Assembly (NCBI GenBank): GCA_028583405.1
Contig: CM053257.1
Span: 32,528,636-32,592,635 of the forward strand
Source: Pogonophryne albipinna
Lineage: Eukaryota; Chordata; Actinopteri; Perciformes; Artedidraconidae
Length of the DNA stretch: 64,000 nt
Direction: 5' to 3'
A program made the translations under genes and the position numbers. Below are positions 10,907-22,192 of this stretch, piece after piece; the first letter of the stretch is position 1; each line of letters opens with the position of its first letter. Below the pieces are notes generated by a model. That model saw only the letters and a program-made list of their open reading frames with translations. It was not told the origin of the DNA and made no database searches.

Positions 10907-10914
10907 TTGTGTTT
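10907..10914 (-). promoter_or_regulatory. H1 box (unit A)
   Basis: Minus-strand AAACACAA, about 156 bp before the H1 ATG. This matches the H1-specific AAACACA element. A TTTAAGGG TATA-like box lies between it and the gene. Confidence 0.65.
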
Positions 10915-10919
10915 TCTCT

Positions 10920-11690
10920 TCACTGATAAAAGCCTCCAAAGTCATTGTGGGAAAAGTGCTGAAGGCTGACTGTTAATGGAACTGATAGCAGACTTGATTC
11001 GCTTCATTTTGAAATCATGTATAGCTCTGATGCTCACTGAATTTTGTTTGTGGAGCTTCCAATCGTCACATTTCCCCCGCTGTGGACAGCACTGTTCAGC
11101 TGCTTATCCCTCTAATTCTTCTACTGAAAACATTTCAAATGCACCAAATCTTTGATAAAAGCTGTTTTCAAGTGACCCACATGTGTGTCCAGGGACTCCC
11201 TGTAAAAAAGAGCTGTATTTTGTTTATAATATTATAATAAAGTGAAGTTTTCTGGTAGGAGCAAACACACTGATGATCCGGGGCATAGGGTGCGGTTTAA
11301 CCAGGCTTCCCATTAAAGTTGCTCGCTGTGAACATGTCTCCAGGTGAGGAGGACTCATTTAATTATACTAAATTAGGCTATTAATTATATCAAACAGCGT
11401 GACAAATACAGCTTAGTTAAACTGTTTCACTGACACTTATCAGAAAACTTGATGCTGATTTAATGGTCTAATTAAAATATAAAAAGGACAAGAGTGGCTT
11501 TTAAGAGGCACTGATCTGTAAATGTAAACTTGACATTGTTTCCCTTATGTTACACACACTATGTATGAAATGTGTGCATACATAATATCATTTTTTTCAT
11601 TTCCCTATTTCAATTACATTTTTACATTGTGTTTTTTTAATGTTAATTTAGAACAATGTAGGCCTACTTAATTTTGTTTAGCTCTTCAAC
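10920..11690. other. H1 upstream spacer (unit A)
   Basis: No gene seen; near-identical to unit B 29,280-30,036. It contains GTGGCTTTTAAGAGGC at about 11,493, which resembles a decayed histone stem-loop but is not near any histone ORF. Confidence 0.5.
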
Positions 11691-11776
11691 ATGAGGTTTC
11701 TTATGATTATAACATTAAATCCACAAAATATAGTTATATATGAGGAAATGCAACAGCATCAAATAACCAACTTCTT

Positions 11777-11880
11777 TAATAATAATAACAATAATAATAA
11801 TAATAATAATATATGTTATTTCTATAGCGCTTTTCTTGAACCCAAAGACGCTTTACATTTGGGAGGGATGGTAGACAAAC
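11777..11880 (-). repeat. LINE 3' tail with (ATT)n (unit A)
   Basis: On the minus strand AAATGTAAAGCG followed by AAAAGCGCTATAG and an (ATT)n tail, the typical 3' end of a fish non-LTR retrotransposon. Present also in unit B at about 30,122-30,226, so older than the duplication. Confidence 0.65.
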
Positions 11881-11974
11881 AAACTCTTAAGTGGAACAAT
11901 AACTATCTCAGCTCATATTGTTCTTATGTGTTTTGTTTACCATCAACTGGAACATGTATCTACTGGTACATGTT

Positions 11975-12821
11975 AACAAGATGATAACGGCTTAGAGCTA
12001 ATGAAAAACCAACATTCAGTTTCTCAGAAAATTATAATATTACTTAATTAATAAGTCATAATAATACAGAAATGTCGGGCTCATAAAAAAGTATGTTCAT
12101 GTTTCTGCTCTCAGTACTTGGTTGGGCCTCCTTTTGCACAAATGACTGCGTGGCATGGAGGCGATCAGCCTTCGGCTCTGCTGAGGTGTGATGGAAGCCA
12201 CGGTTGTTTCAATAGCGCCCTTCAGCTTGTCAGCGTCGTTGGGTCTTGTGTCTCTTATCTTCCTCTTGATAATACCCCATACATTCTCTATGGCGTTTAG
12301 GTCAGGCGAGTTTGCTGACCAATGAAGCACAGTATCTCCATGGTCATTCAACCAGGGCTTAGTAATGTTGGCAGTGTGGGCAGGTGCCAAGTCCTGCTGG
12401 AAAATAAAATCAGCATTCAGCTTTTCAGAAAAAGGAAGCATGAAGTGCTCTAAAATGTCCTGGTTGACGGCTGCGTTGACTTTTGACTTAATAAAACACA
12501 GTGGACCAACACCAGCAGATGACATGGTTCCCCAAATCCTCTCAATTCTTCGGCCATCTCTGTGGCTTGTGCTCCTTTTCCTACCGCACAACTTTCTGAT
12601 AATATGTTTGGATACAGTACTCTGTGAACAGCCAGTTTATTTATCAATGACCTTTTGATGGAGGGGGTCAATGACTCTCTTCTGGACAACTGTCAGTTCA
12701 GCAGCCTTCCCCATGATTGTGTATCCTACTGAATCAGATTAAGACCATTTGAAGGCTCGGAAAACCTTTGGAGGTGTTTTGAGCTGATCATAGTTTGACA
12801 CTGAGTCTACAATATTGATGT
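11975..12821 (-). mobile_element. Tc1-family transposon relic (unit A)
   Basis: A Tc1-like transposase relic is flanked on the left by TIR-like sequence (11,979-12,040) that is the inverted partner of sequence kept only in unit B on the right (31,165-31,301). Unit A has a 137-bp deletion there, so it lost the right terminus after duplication. The true outer ends are unclear. Confidence 0.8.
12097..12714 (-). pseudogene. Tc1-like transposase, internally deleted (unit A)
   Basis: Read from the minus-strand ATG at 12,712-12,714 it begins MGKAAELTVVQKRVIDP (helix-turn-helix), then hits a stop after VIDK. A CGRKRSTSHRDGRRIERI piece runs directly into WGTMSSAGVG, so about 110 residues with the first catalytic Asp are missing. 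The second Asp (IFQQDLAPAHTA) and the Glu (NAIENVWG) survive. It cannot be active. The same internal deletion in unit B shows it was already defective before the histone unit duplicated. Confidence 0.88.
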
Positions 12822-12871
12822 ATTGAGATATTTCAATAATCGAAACGGAATGATAGAAACTGTGCAGAATA

Positions 12872-13105
12872 GTCTACTTTATACAGTAATAGGAATATTT
12901 ATGTGAGTTGCAAACCTGTATTAGATATAGATATACCTGTATTTACTGTGAGTACATCCGATTGCAACTATGTAGTCAAACCATCTCTACAAGTCAGTAG
13001 AATCCAGTAATCCGTTGAAATTATTCATACTTTTAAGTTAAAACATATAAGCATATTTATATATCGCTTTTGCAAATATACCTGACAGTTATTGTTTTGA
13101 CGCAT
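12872..13105. repeat. Inverted copy of the 752-995 block, partly unit A only
   Basis: This segment is the reverse complement of about 752-995 (shared CCTGTATTTACTGTGAGTA, AACATATAAGCATATTTATA and others, with divergence). The part 12,872-13,029 is absent from unit B, where ATA microhomology joins the edges. Confidence 0.7.
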
Positions 13106-13289
13106 TCCTCGCAGCGTTTCCATAGATAATGTCCTGCAATTCATTTGCAAGGAATGTATTTTATTGACATTTTGATCCTGAACATGATCTTTTTCAGAGA
13201 AGACACAAAACTATCGCCTGCACCAACTTCTAGTGCTCGCTAATGTGGTATCATGAGGGAATGGAGCTCTCTAATTTGAGGATATGGGT

Positions 13290-13305
13290 GGCCCTTAAAA
13301 GGACC
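13290..13305 (-). promoter_or_regulatory. Variant histone stem-loop of H4 (unit A)
   Basis: Minus-strand GGTCCTTTTAAGGGCC. The third pair is a U-G wobble, unlike the GGCTCT/AGAGCC stem of the other genes. It lies 30 nt beyond the H4 stop. Confidence 0.9.
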
Positions 13306-13335
13306 TTTGTGTTTTTGTTGTCAGATGGTGAGTAT

Positions 13336-14369
<1,034 letters not shown>

Positions 14370-14385
14370 GGCTCTTAAAAGAGCC
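14370..14385 (-). promoter_or_regulatory. Histone 3' stem-loop of H2B (unit A)
   Basis: Minus-strand GGCTCTTTTAAGAGCC, 28 nt beyond the H2B stop. Confidence 0.95.
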
Positions 14386-14413
14386 GTTGTGTTGTTGGTC
14401 TATCAGCAGCAGT

Positions 14414-14791
14414 TTACTTGGAGCTGGTGTACTTGGTCACGGCCTTGGTGCCCTCAGACACGGCGTGCTTGGCCAGCTCTCCGGGGAGCAGCAGGCGGAC
14501 GGCGGTCTGGATCTCCCTGGAGGTGATGGTGGAGCGCTTGTTGTAGTGAGCCAGACGGGAGGCCTCCCCGGCGATGCGCTCAAAGATGTCGCTCACGAAG
14601 CAGTTCATGATGCCCATGGCCTTGGAGGAGATGCCGGTGTCGGGGTGCACCTGCTTCATCACTTTGTACACGTAGATGGCGTAGCTCTCCTTCCTGGACT
14701 TTCTCCTCTTCTTGCCGGTCTTGGGGGCGGTCTTTGTTACCGCTTTCTTGGAGCCCTTCTTGGGGGCTTTCACGCTGGCTGCTTCAGGCAT
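14414..14791 (-). CDS. Histone H2B (unit A)
   Basis: 125-aa H2B from [20 protein letters not shown] to [10 protein letters not shown], with the ubiquitinated C-terminal Lys in VTKYTS. The start is at the histone N-terminus; the longer in-frame ORF is promoter sequence. It has [13 protein letters not shown] where vertebrate H2B usually has IMNSFVNDIFERI, so it carries a cysteine (S64C) and N67S in helix alpha-2. It dimerises with H2A. It differs from unit B at one residue (Pro here, Thr there, in KTAPKTGKK). Confidence 0.98.
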   Translation of the reverse strand: MPEAASVKAPKKGSKKAVTKTAPKTGKKRRKSRKESYAIYVYKVMKQVHPDTGISSKAMGIMNCFVSDIFERIAGEASRLAHYNKRSTITSREIQTAVRLLLPGELAKHAVSEGTKAVTKYTSSK

Positions 14792-14847
14792 TATCAACGA
14801 TTGGGGGTTCACAAAGTAGAATGAATTCACCGAGTCACAGCGTGGTC

Positions 14848-14905
14848 TTTTTATATTCATCCGATGCAAATGTAACTGTGCTGTTGCTCGCAAAGGAATT
14901 GGTTG
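14848..14905 (-). promoter_or_regulatory. H2B promoter with octamer (unit A)
   Basis: Minus-strand ATTTGCAT at 14,864-14,871 is the H2B octamer (Oct-1 site). A TATA box (GAATATAAAAAG) lies just downstream and an ACCAATT CCAAT box just upstream at about 14,897-14,903. Confidence 0.85.
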
Positions 14906-15053
14906 GGTACGGAGCATGCGCTGAACAAATCACCCTTTGAGCATAGTTTTGGAGAATAGAAGAGAAACATTTATTTTTATTGAAATCTAAAATAGTATTA
15001 TTATTTCAAATAGAACATTAAAATATCTCTTCAATTACAGATATATATATATA

Positions 15054-15480
15054 TTTATAAAACGGACAAGTCAAATCAAGCAATCTGATTGGTTCTTAGC
15101 CGTGATATACTGAGCGTATACCACGGGTAGAATTGTAAGTTACTTTTCACAACAAATCAGTATCCCTCCGCGTCTGAGAAAAACAGTATATCGTTGCTTT
15201 TCATACTGGAACAAGAAAACAGCGGAGAAGTAACGGGGCAGAAACCCTCCTTTTTACGCAGCGGTCCAGACATAGACATCAAACGGCAAAACATATTCAG
15301 TGTGCAGTTCCTTTGGCATTAGGGCAGGGGTATCTAGATACTTTCCAAGGTTTGACATAATGAGTTGTGCTACTTTTAAAGCAAGCAACGATGTTTTCAA
15401 ATCTGTAATCAAAGAGGTCCGCAAAAACAGTATCGACCAATCAGATTGCTTGATTTGACTTGTCAGTTTTATAAATATAT
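15054..15480. repeat. Fold-back element with about 40-bp inverted termini
   Basis: GACAAGTCAAATCAAGCAAT at about 15,065 and its complement at about 15,445-15,464 form long inverted termini extending into TTTATAAAAC. An inner imperfect palindrome CCGTGATATAC/GTATACCACGG lies at 15,102-15,127. Confidence 0.75.
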
Positions 15481-15521
15481 TTACATTTCTTCCGTTACAA
15501 AACAAACTTACAAAGCATAAA

Positions 15522-15692
15522 ATGGAAACATTTAAGATTAACTTCGACCTCCGGGAGGGTCTTACTATGGAGGAGTGGATTGAGGAGTGCCTATCTCCCG
15601 AAAAAAAAAAAGCACCTAAACGACGACATGCAGAGCTACGTGAAGAGCAGGTAGACCAACTGGAAAATTACCACCATTCAAAAGCTTTCTGA
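15522..15692 (+). CDS. Short unrecognised ORF, probably a decayed transposon gene
   Basis: ATG at 15,522 opens 56 codons beginning METFKINFDLREGLTMEEW, rich in Glu/Lys/Arg, ending at TGA 15,690. A +1 frame continues as KSFLMRVLKQSREMM up to the hAT insertion, and, skipping the hAT, resumes with FFSGCTINGN after 17,268. This suggests a frameshifted, interrupted gene of the surrounding element. I do not recognise the family. Confidence 0.35.
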   Translation: METFKINFDLREGLTMEEWIEECLSPEKKKAPKRRHAELREEQVDQLENYHHSKAF

Positions 15693-15835
15693 TGCGGGTC
15701 TTGAAACAAAGCAGAGAAATGATGACCGTTAGTGGCCACAGGTGTGAATTCTCTCTCCAGAGCTACTGGAAGCCAAATCTCGGGGACCGGAGAAAGTGGA
15801 GCAATATTCTCGCCACGCCAAGCAACAGCCTAGAA

Positions 15836-17260
15836 CAGGGGTGCCCAACCTTTTTTGAACCGAGAGCTACTTTTAAAGTTGTCAGTCTGCCGAGATCTAC
15901 CAGTCCAAATAGAGAGGCGTAGCCATTACTGACAGCCTACTACCAGTTAAATACACACTTCTACTTGTATAAAACTGACCTTTGTACGATTAATACTTCA
16001 TAAAATACTGCAGATCCTTTATCTTACCTCTTTCTAATCTACACACATACAAGTATTTAACTGAAGTTACAAAACAGTTTTGTTGATACAGATTTGGTGT
16101 TTATTCACACGTCACTACAGTGGGTAATGTTTTCAAGAAACATTGAACAGTGCTGCCACATATGACACAGGAAAAAAGAAAAGACTCTGAACCCTTTCTT
16201 TGGCATTATATAAAAATAGTGTTGCTACAAAAGTATAAATTAGGCTTACTAATAAGACAACTCAGATCTGAAGCTACACAGGAATCTGCTGCAACTGTGC
16301 AATAAAAAAGACAAAATTAATAGAATCAAACCCTTTTTTTGTTGCATTTTAGTAGATTATAAAAAGAAATGCCTTTAAAATAGGATGTAAGCAACACTAG
16401 TTTCTTAACCTGAATTGATAATAGACTATAATCAATTTAAGTTTGCATTTTTATACCATTTTGTACAATAATTATAATGAATAAGTTCAAACAAACTAAA
16501 ACTTACAGCTGATTAATAACGGTATCTAACTTGAGTTTTTACTATATCAAAAACCTGTTGAAATGCTACTGTTTTTTACTGTCCCCCAAAAGCGCGTCGG
16601 CAGCCTCCAGGAATGCTTCTTTCACAACTTCGCCGTCTTTGAAAGACTTCATGTGTTTCGCAAGAACGTGACTGACACGATAAGATGCTTTGGAGCAGCC
16701 TTGCTCTTGTTGTTGGGCCTGGTGAAAATGGACTGCTGTGCATTTAGCTGTCCTTTCAGGCCCCTCCCCTTTTGGGAGCGTAGGGCAGAATTAGGAGGGA
16801 ATTCCGTCTCGTAGCGTTTGTGCACTGTTTTGAAATGCCGCTCCTAAATTACCCTTCTTCGATAAAGCCACGCTCGCATTGCAGATGAGACAGATGGACT
16901 TTGAATTGGAATAAATACAAAAAATAATCATCCTCCCACTCGGTGTTAAAATTATATATGTTTTGCTTCTGCCATAATTGCGGTCTTGTTTGTGTGCGGA
17001 CTGTCACTCCTGTTGACACGGACAAAGTAAGCGAAATAGTGCACTGCCCACTAGCCACGCCCCGACACATGGAGTCACGCCGGCCAATCACAAAGCTTTG
17101 ATGCGTTCAAGTGCATTATTCTGGCACAGGAAAATTATGTTATAGGACATTAACGATAAAACAGAATATTGTTGTTCTATTTTTAGACACATCTCGCGAT
17201 CGACTGGGAATCTCCCCGCGATCGACCGGTCGATCCCGATCGACTGGTTGGGCACCCCTG
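15836..17260. mobile_element. Non-autonomous hAT transposon
   Basis: The 15-bp perfect terminal repeats CAGGGGTGCCCAACC and GGTTGGGCACCCCTG are flanked by the perfect 8-bp target duplication GCCTAGAA (15,828-15,835 and 17,261-17,268). Interior 1.4 kb without a transposase ORF. The GATCGAC-rich right end resembles common fish hAT MITEs. Confidence 0.92.
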
Positions 17261-17593
17261 GCCTAGAACAACCTCAACCTATAAGTAACCTCGTAAGCCA
17301 TTCTACTGATGCTGGACAGTTTTTCAGTGGGTGCACAATAAACGGCAACATACAAATGAATGTAAATAAATAGCCAAATAATGGATCAACGCTCTCTGTC
17401 TAATATGTTCGCTAGCTGTTAGTGTTGTTGCATAGCAACCACCTCGCACTATGTTTTGTGCAGAAGGCAACGGAGGGACTATTTTATTTTGAACATCATT
17501 ATTTACTAATAAAAACTATTTAAATTAGAGTGTGTATTTTTCTTTCATATTGCCACACTTGGTAACCGTTTTATAAAAGCAATAGCTATTGCT

Positions 17594-17598
<5 letters not shown>

Positions 17599-17632
<34 letters not shown>
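17599..17632. repeat. (AT)n microsatellite
   Basis: Pure AT dinucleotide run at the right edge of the unit A-only insertion. Confidence 0.8.
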
Positions 17633-17634
<2 letters not shown>

Positions 17635-17821
17635 TCTTCAATTAAATATATTTATATATATCTAAGAACTATTTCAATTTATATTCAGATATTTAAATGT
17701 TTTTATAATATAATGTAATACAAAGTATACAAAAGTTACATGAATAATACACAAAGCACACAATGCATAAATATATACATAACAAACAGAGAGCACGTTT
17801 GTATTCCAGTGAGATATTTGG

Positions 17822-18145
17822 TCACAGACTCAAAATGCCCCATGGCTGAGTCTGGGATGTGTCCAGGGTTTTTCTTCTTCTTAGTTCGGTAATAACCGGT
17901 TTCACGATGGTGTAGCTACTTATTGTTCTCTGATTTAATGTCCTTTTGCATATTGTTTTCCAGATCTTCAGACATGTGATGCAAATTACAAGCTGAAAAA
18001 GTTCCCTGTGTTTTATGTCCATCTTTTCATCCAGAATACAATACATGATTGACTTATATTTGACATTGAACTCTAAACCGATGCCTCGTAGGAGTAACCA
18101 CACCTCCTTGGCTCTGTAGCAGTCCATAAGGAGGTGCTGTAAAGT
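17822..18145 (-). pseudogene. LINE ORF2 C-terminal fragment (unit A)
   Basis: The minus strand reads MDCYRAKEVWLLLRGIGLEF to the stop after QTQPWGILSL. The preceding part with C-x-C-E-E-D ... LLMDCYRA is a zinc-knuckle-like end typical of fish L1/Tx1-type ORF2. It continues upstream beyond a nested insertion at 18,146-18,683. Confidence 0.65.
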
Positions 18146-18683
18146 TTTGTTTGTTTGTTTGTTTGTAGCCTTTATTTAACCAGGTGAAAGCCCCTTGAGA
18201 TCAAAATATCTCTTTTTCAAGGGTGACACATTGGTTACACATGTAATAAAACAAAAAGAACAACAATAAGGACGACATACAACATAATTTACAGGGTACA
18301 GTTTACAAACTCTATTTACAGTGACAGGTACCATGAGTATCAAACGGCATGTCACCCAGCCGAGTTTTAAAATGATGCAGGGGAACCAAAGTGCTCAGTT
18401 TTAAACATTTTTGCAGACTGTTCCAAGTTAGTGGAGCTGCACAATTAAAAGTTTTCTTCCCTAAGACAGTCCTGGCACTTGGCACATTTAATAAAACCAC
18501 ATCATGAGATCTCAGGCAATAAGTACTTTCAATTTGTCGAGAGATCAGAGAGCAGATATAAGAAGGTAGTTTACCCAACATGGCTTTGTAGATGAACATG
18601 TACCAGTGACTGAGTCTCCGAACAATAAGTGTTGGCAGACCTGCCTTGGCATACAGGGTACAGTGATGTGTAAGTGCTAGTCA
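18146..18683 (-). mobile_element. Second LINE 3' fragment nested in the first (unit A)
   Basis: The minus strand encodes FIYKAMLGKLPSYICSLISR ... LGKKTFNCAAPLTWNSLQ, the familiar C-terminus of another fish LINE ORF2, followed by its 3' UTR and a (TTTG)n tail. It splits GTGCTGTAAAG from CGTCCTCCTCACAG, which are contiguous at about 21,636-21,650. It is shared with unit B, so it predates duplication. Confidence 0.75.
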
Positions 18684-19330
18684 CGTCCTCCTCACAGTTA
18701 ACCATGGGACATGTTCTAGTTCTCACATAACAGCTCCATGAAACCACAGTCTGTTAACTGATATCAGCCACCTCACGTCTCTCTCCGATAACTATTTACA
18801 TTTTACTAATTTCAAGACTTCACTACCTTCATCAGATGTTATGTATTTGTATGTTATAAAACCTCCATATTTTAAATCATTTACCATTTTAAAAATCACT
18901 CTATTCGGTAGTCCGATCCAATCAATCTCTAAATGCTGAACTTCAGTTGTGATGTCACCATAAACTAACTTGTAATATGGTCCATTTCTAGCTCTGCCTC
19001 TTCTTTTGTTCAATCCCATTTCTCCATCCTCAACCCAAGGTGCTTTCCCATTTATTAAAGGTAATGTTGAGTTTAATGCCCAGGTCTATGGCTCCCAGGC
19101 CTCCATATTCCCTACTTTTAAATAACAAATTACGTTTAGTAACCTCCCTTGTTGTACCCCACACCAAATGGACACATTGTTTGTTTAATTGTTCCTTTTC
19201 TTTTTTTCTTTTTTGATATAGAAAACTTTATTTTAAATGATTTGGGCAGTACATGATATGCAAAAGTTACATTAATAATACACATAGCACACAATGCATA
19301 AATATATAAATAACGTAAAGAGAGCACGTT
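18684..19330 (-). pseudogene. LINE ORF2 fragment, upstream part (unit A)
   Basis: Minus-strand pieces GLNKRRGRARNGPYYKLVYG ... KLVKCK and a degenerate RWLISVNRL region belong to the same LINE as 17,822-18,145, broken by stops and frameshifts. Confidence 0.55.
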
Positions 19331-19355
19331 TATATTCCAATGAGACTCAGTTCGG

Positions 19356-19610
19356 TCACAGACTCAAAATGCCCCATGGCTGAGTCTGGGATTTGTCCAG
19401 GGTTTTTCTTCTCCTTAGTTCAGTAAGTATTTGTTTCACGATGGTGCCACTGTTTATGATTGTCTGATTTAATATCATCTTGCACCTTGTTTTCCAGATT
19501 TTCATACATGTGATACAAATTACCAGCTGAAAAAGTTCCCTGTGTTTATTGTCCATTCTATTGGAGCACCACCCAATGGCGGTGGTGGAAGGTTCACCTC
19601 TGCTCCGCAC
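19356..19610 (-). pseudogene. LINE ORF2 C-terminal fragment, second copy (unit A)
   Basis: Minus-strand NKHRELFQLVICITCMKIWK ... TQPWGILSL, a paralog of 17,822-18,030, preceded by unrelated sequence. Confidence 0.6.
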
Positions 19611-20596
<986 letters not shown>

Positions 20597-20947
20597 CAGT
20601 GCTTCTCAAAGTGTGGTCCGCGGACCACTGGCGGTCCGTGAGCACCCCCTAGTGGTCCGTGAGTATATTGGTAACATTTCATATTTGAAATAAATAAATA
20701 TATTTAAGTTTTCCGCACCCTCGCGGGAATATCTCCGCAATGGAGCGAGCTTAAATTTGATTACATGAAATAGCCCAGCGCAACACCTTCATCACACATG
20801 TTGCCACTTGTTTGTACCATTTTCAGGCGATTTGTAATCTGTTCTAGAAAAACAATGTGTTTTTTTATATTTGTGGAGTTAGGTGGTCCGCGAGTGTTTT
20901 TTTATTGGTTAAGTGGTCCTTGGTATGAAAAAGTTTGAGAAACACTG
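20597..20947. mobile_element. hAT MITE (unit A)
   Basis: Ends CAGTGCTTCTCAAAGTGTGG and TTTGAGAAACACTG, flanked by the perfect 8-bp duplication CCCTAAGG (20,589-20,596 and 20,948-20,955). Only 351 bp, no ORF. Its copy in unit B is orthologous. Confidence 0.92.
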
Positions 20948-20955
20948 CCCTAAGG

Positions 20956-21448
20956 CCTTCTCTAAACTTCCTTCCACCCCGAAGTCAGCTCACAATAACA
21001 TGAATACATCTATTGATAATTCAGAACGACCATTGTCTCTTTAACTGTGTGACTCAATAACACACATCCTCTCATGGCCTCTTCTAATATCTGAAAACTG
21101 TAATTAAAGTATAGTTTATATTGAGAAGGTCCAAGAATTGACATAATATTTTCTCCTTTTATTAATTTAAGTTTCCAGATCATACAAAAAACTCTTACAG
21201 ATAACCTACTGAGTTCTGCCCTTGAAAGCCCAAAATGACTTTCTGAAAAATACTTATCAACGGGTAATCATTTTACTGAAGGCAGAAATCACAGGTTGTA
21301 CTGGACCTTACCTACTCACAAATTGCCAAAAAAAACACCTTTTGATTATAGCACAAAAGTGGAAGAAAAGACCATTTGCGCTAATCTACTTCTACTTAAA
21401 ATGGGACATTATTTTAGGAATATTCAAGTTTAACACACATCCTATATA
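20956..21448. other. Unclassified spacer (unit A)
   Basis: No gene or clear element seen. A 79-codon ORF at 21,222-21,461 has no recognisable domain and is nearly unchanged in unit B, but so is everything around it. Confidence 0.45.
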
Positions 21449-21850
21449 TCAGGTGACATAAAAATGAATATACCAGAAATACGCTGTATTAAACTTTCTG
21501 CTATAACACGTTACTTTAATCCCCTCATCCAGAATACAATACATAATTGAGACATATTTTACATTGAACTCTAAACCGATGCCCCGTAGGAGCGACCACA
21601 CCTCCTGGGCTCTGTAGCAGTCCATGAGGAGGTGCTGTAAAGTCTCGTCCTCCTCACAGTTAATCGTGGGGCATGTTCTAGTTGTAACATAGCAGCTCCA
21701 TGAAACCACAGCTCTGACCGCAAGTCTGTTAACTGATATCAGCCACCTCACGTCTCTCATGCTCTCTGATAACTGTTTACTAATTTCAAGACTGTGTTAC
21801 CTTCATCAGGTTTTTGTATGTTATAACACCTCCATATTTGAAATCATTTA
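21449..21850 (-). pseudogene. LINE ORF2 fragment with uninterrupted insertion site (unit A)
   Basis: Minus-strand RDVRWLISVNRL ... CYVTTRTCPTINCEEDETLQ then HLLMDCYRAQEVWSLLRG. It is the uninterrupted version of the site that holds the nested LINE at 18,146. Confidence 0.65.
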
Positions 21851-21870
21851 CCATTTAAAAAATTACTCGC

Positions 21871-22160
21871 AAACTGTTGCAATAGGAAGTACTCACACAG
21901 TAAATACAGGTATATGTATATATAATACAGGTTCGCAACTCACATATCATATACATATTCCTGTTACTGTATAAGTTCTCAAAGCCTTTGCATGTAGAGC
22001 TGTGTTGCATCTTTCGCTTTGTTTTGGGCGTCTGACATTAACATCCGCTGCACGTCTCATTGTAATTTATGTTATAGATAGGTCTATAATATTGTTCAGC
22101 TTGCACATGAATGACTACTTTTTTGTAAGTGATCTTATTTTAAAGTAGTAGTAGTTGTAG
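21871..22160 (+). repeat. Uninterrupted paralog of the LTR element target site (unit A)
   Basis: Reads CCTGTTACTGTATAAGTTCT then CAAAGCCTTTGCATG, i.e. the same flanks as 881-997 joined to 4556-4735 with no LTR element and one copy of the target. Confidence 0.85.
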
Positions 22161-22192
22161 TATAACCTTTATTTAGCTAGGAAAATCAATTA

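Larger units (their letters stand above)
15050..17632. mobile_element. Unit A-only composite insertion of about 2.6 kb
   Basis: Unit B runs straight from TTCAATTACAGATA (33,355) through (AT)n to ATCATCTTCAATT (33,382), while unit A has about 2.6 kb in between. The insert has TTTATAAAACGG at 15,054-15,065 and its exact complement at 17,566-17,577. It contains a fold-back, a short ORF and a nested hAT element. Insertion in A or deletion in B are both possible; the nested hAT with perfect ends is later than the host segment. Family unknown. Confidence 0.65.

Noticed and set aside
11493..11508. Stem-loop-like GTGGCTTTTAAGAGGC upstream of H1
   Set aside because: Stem is imperfect and no histone ORF lies next to it; at most a relic.
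21222..21461. 79-codon ORF conserved in both units
   Set aside because: Conservation is explained by the recent duplication of the whole spacer.
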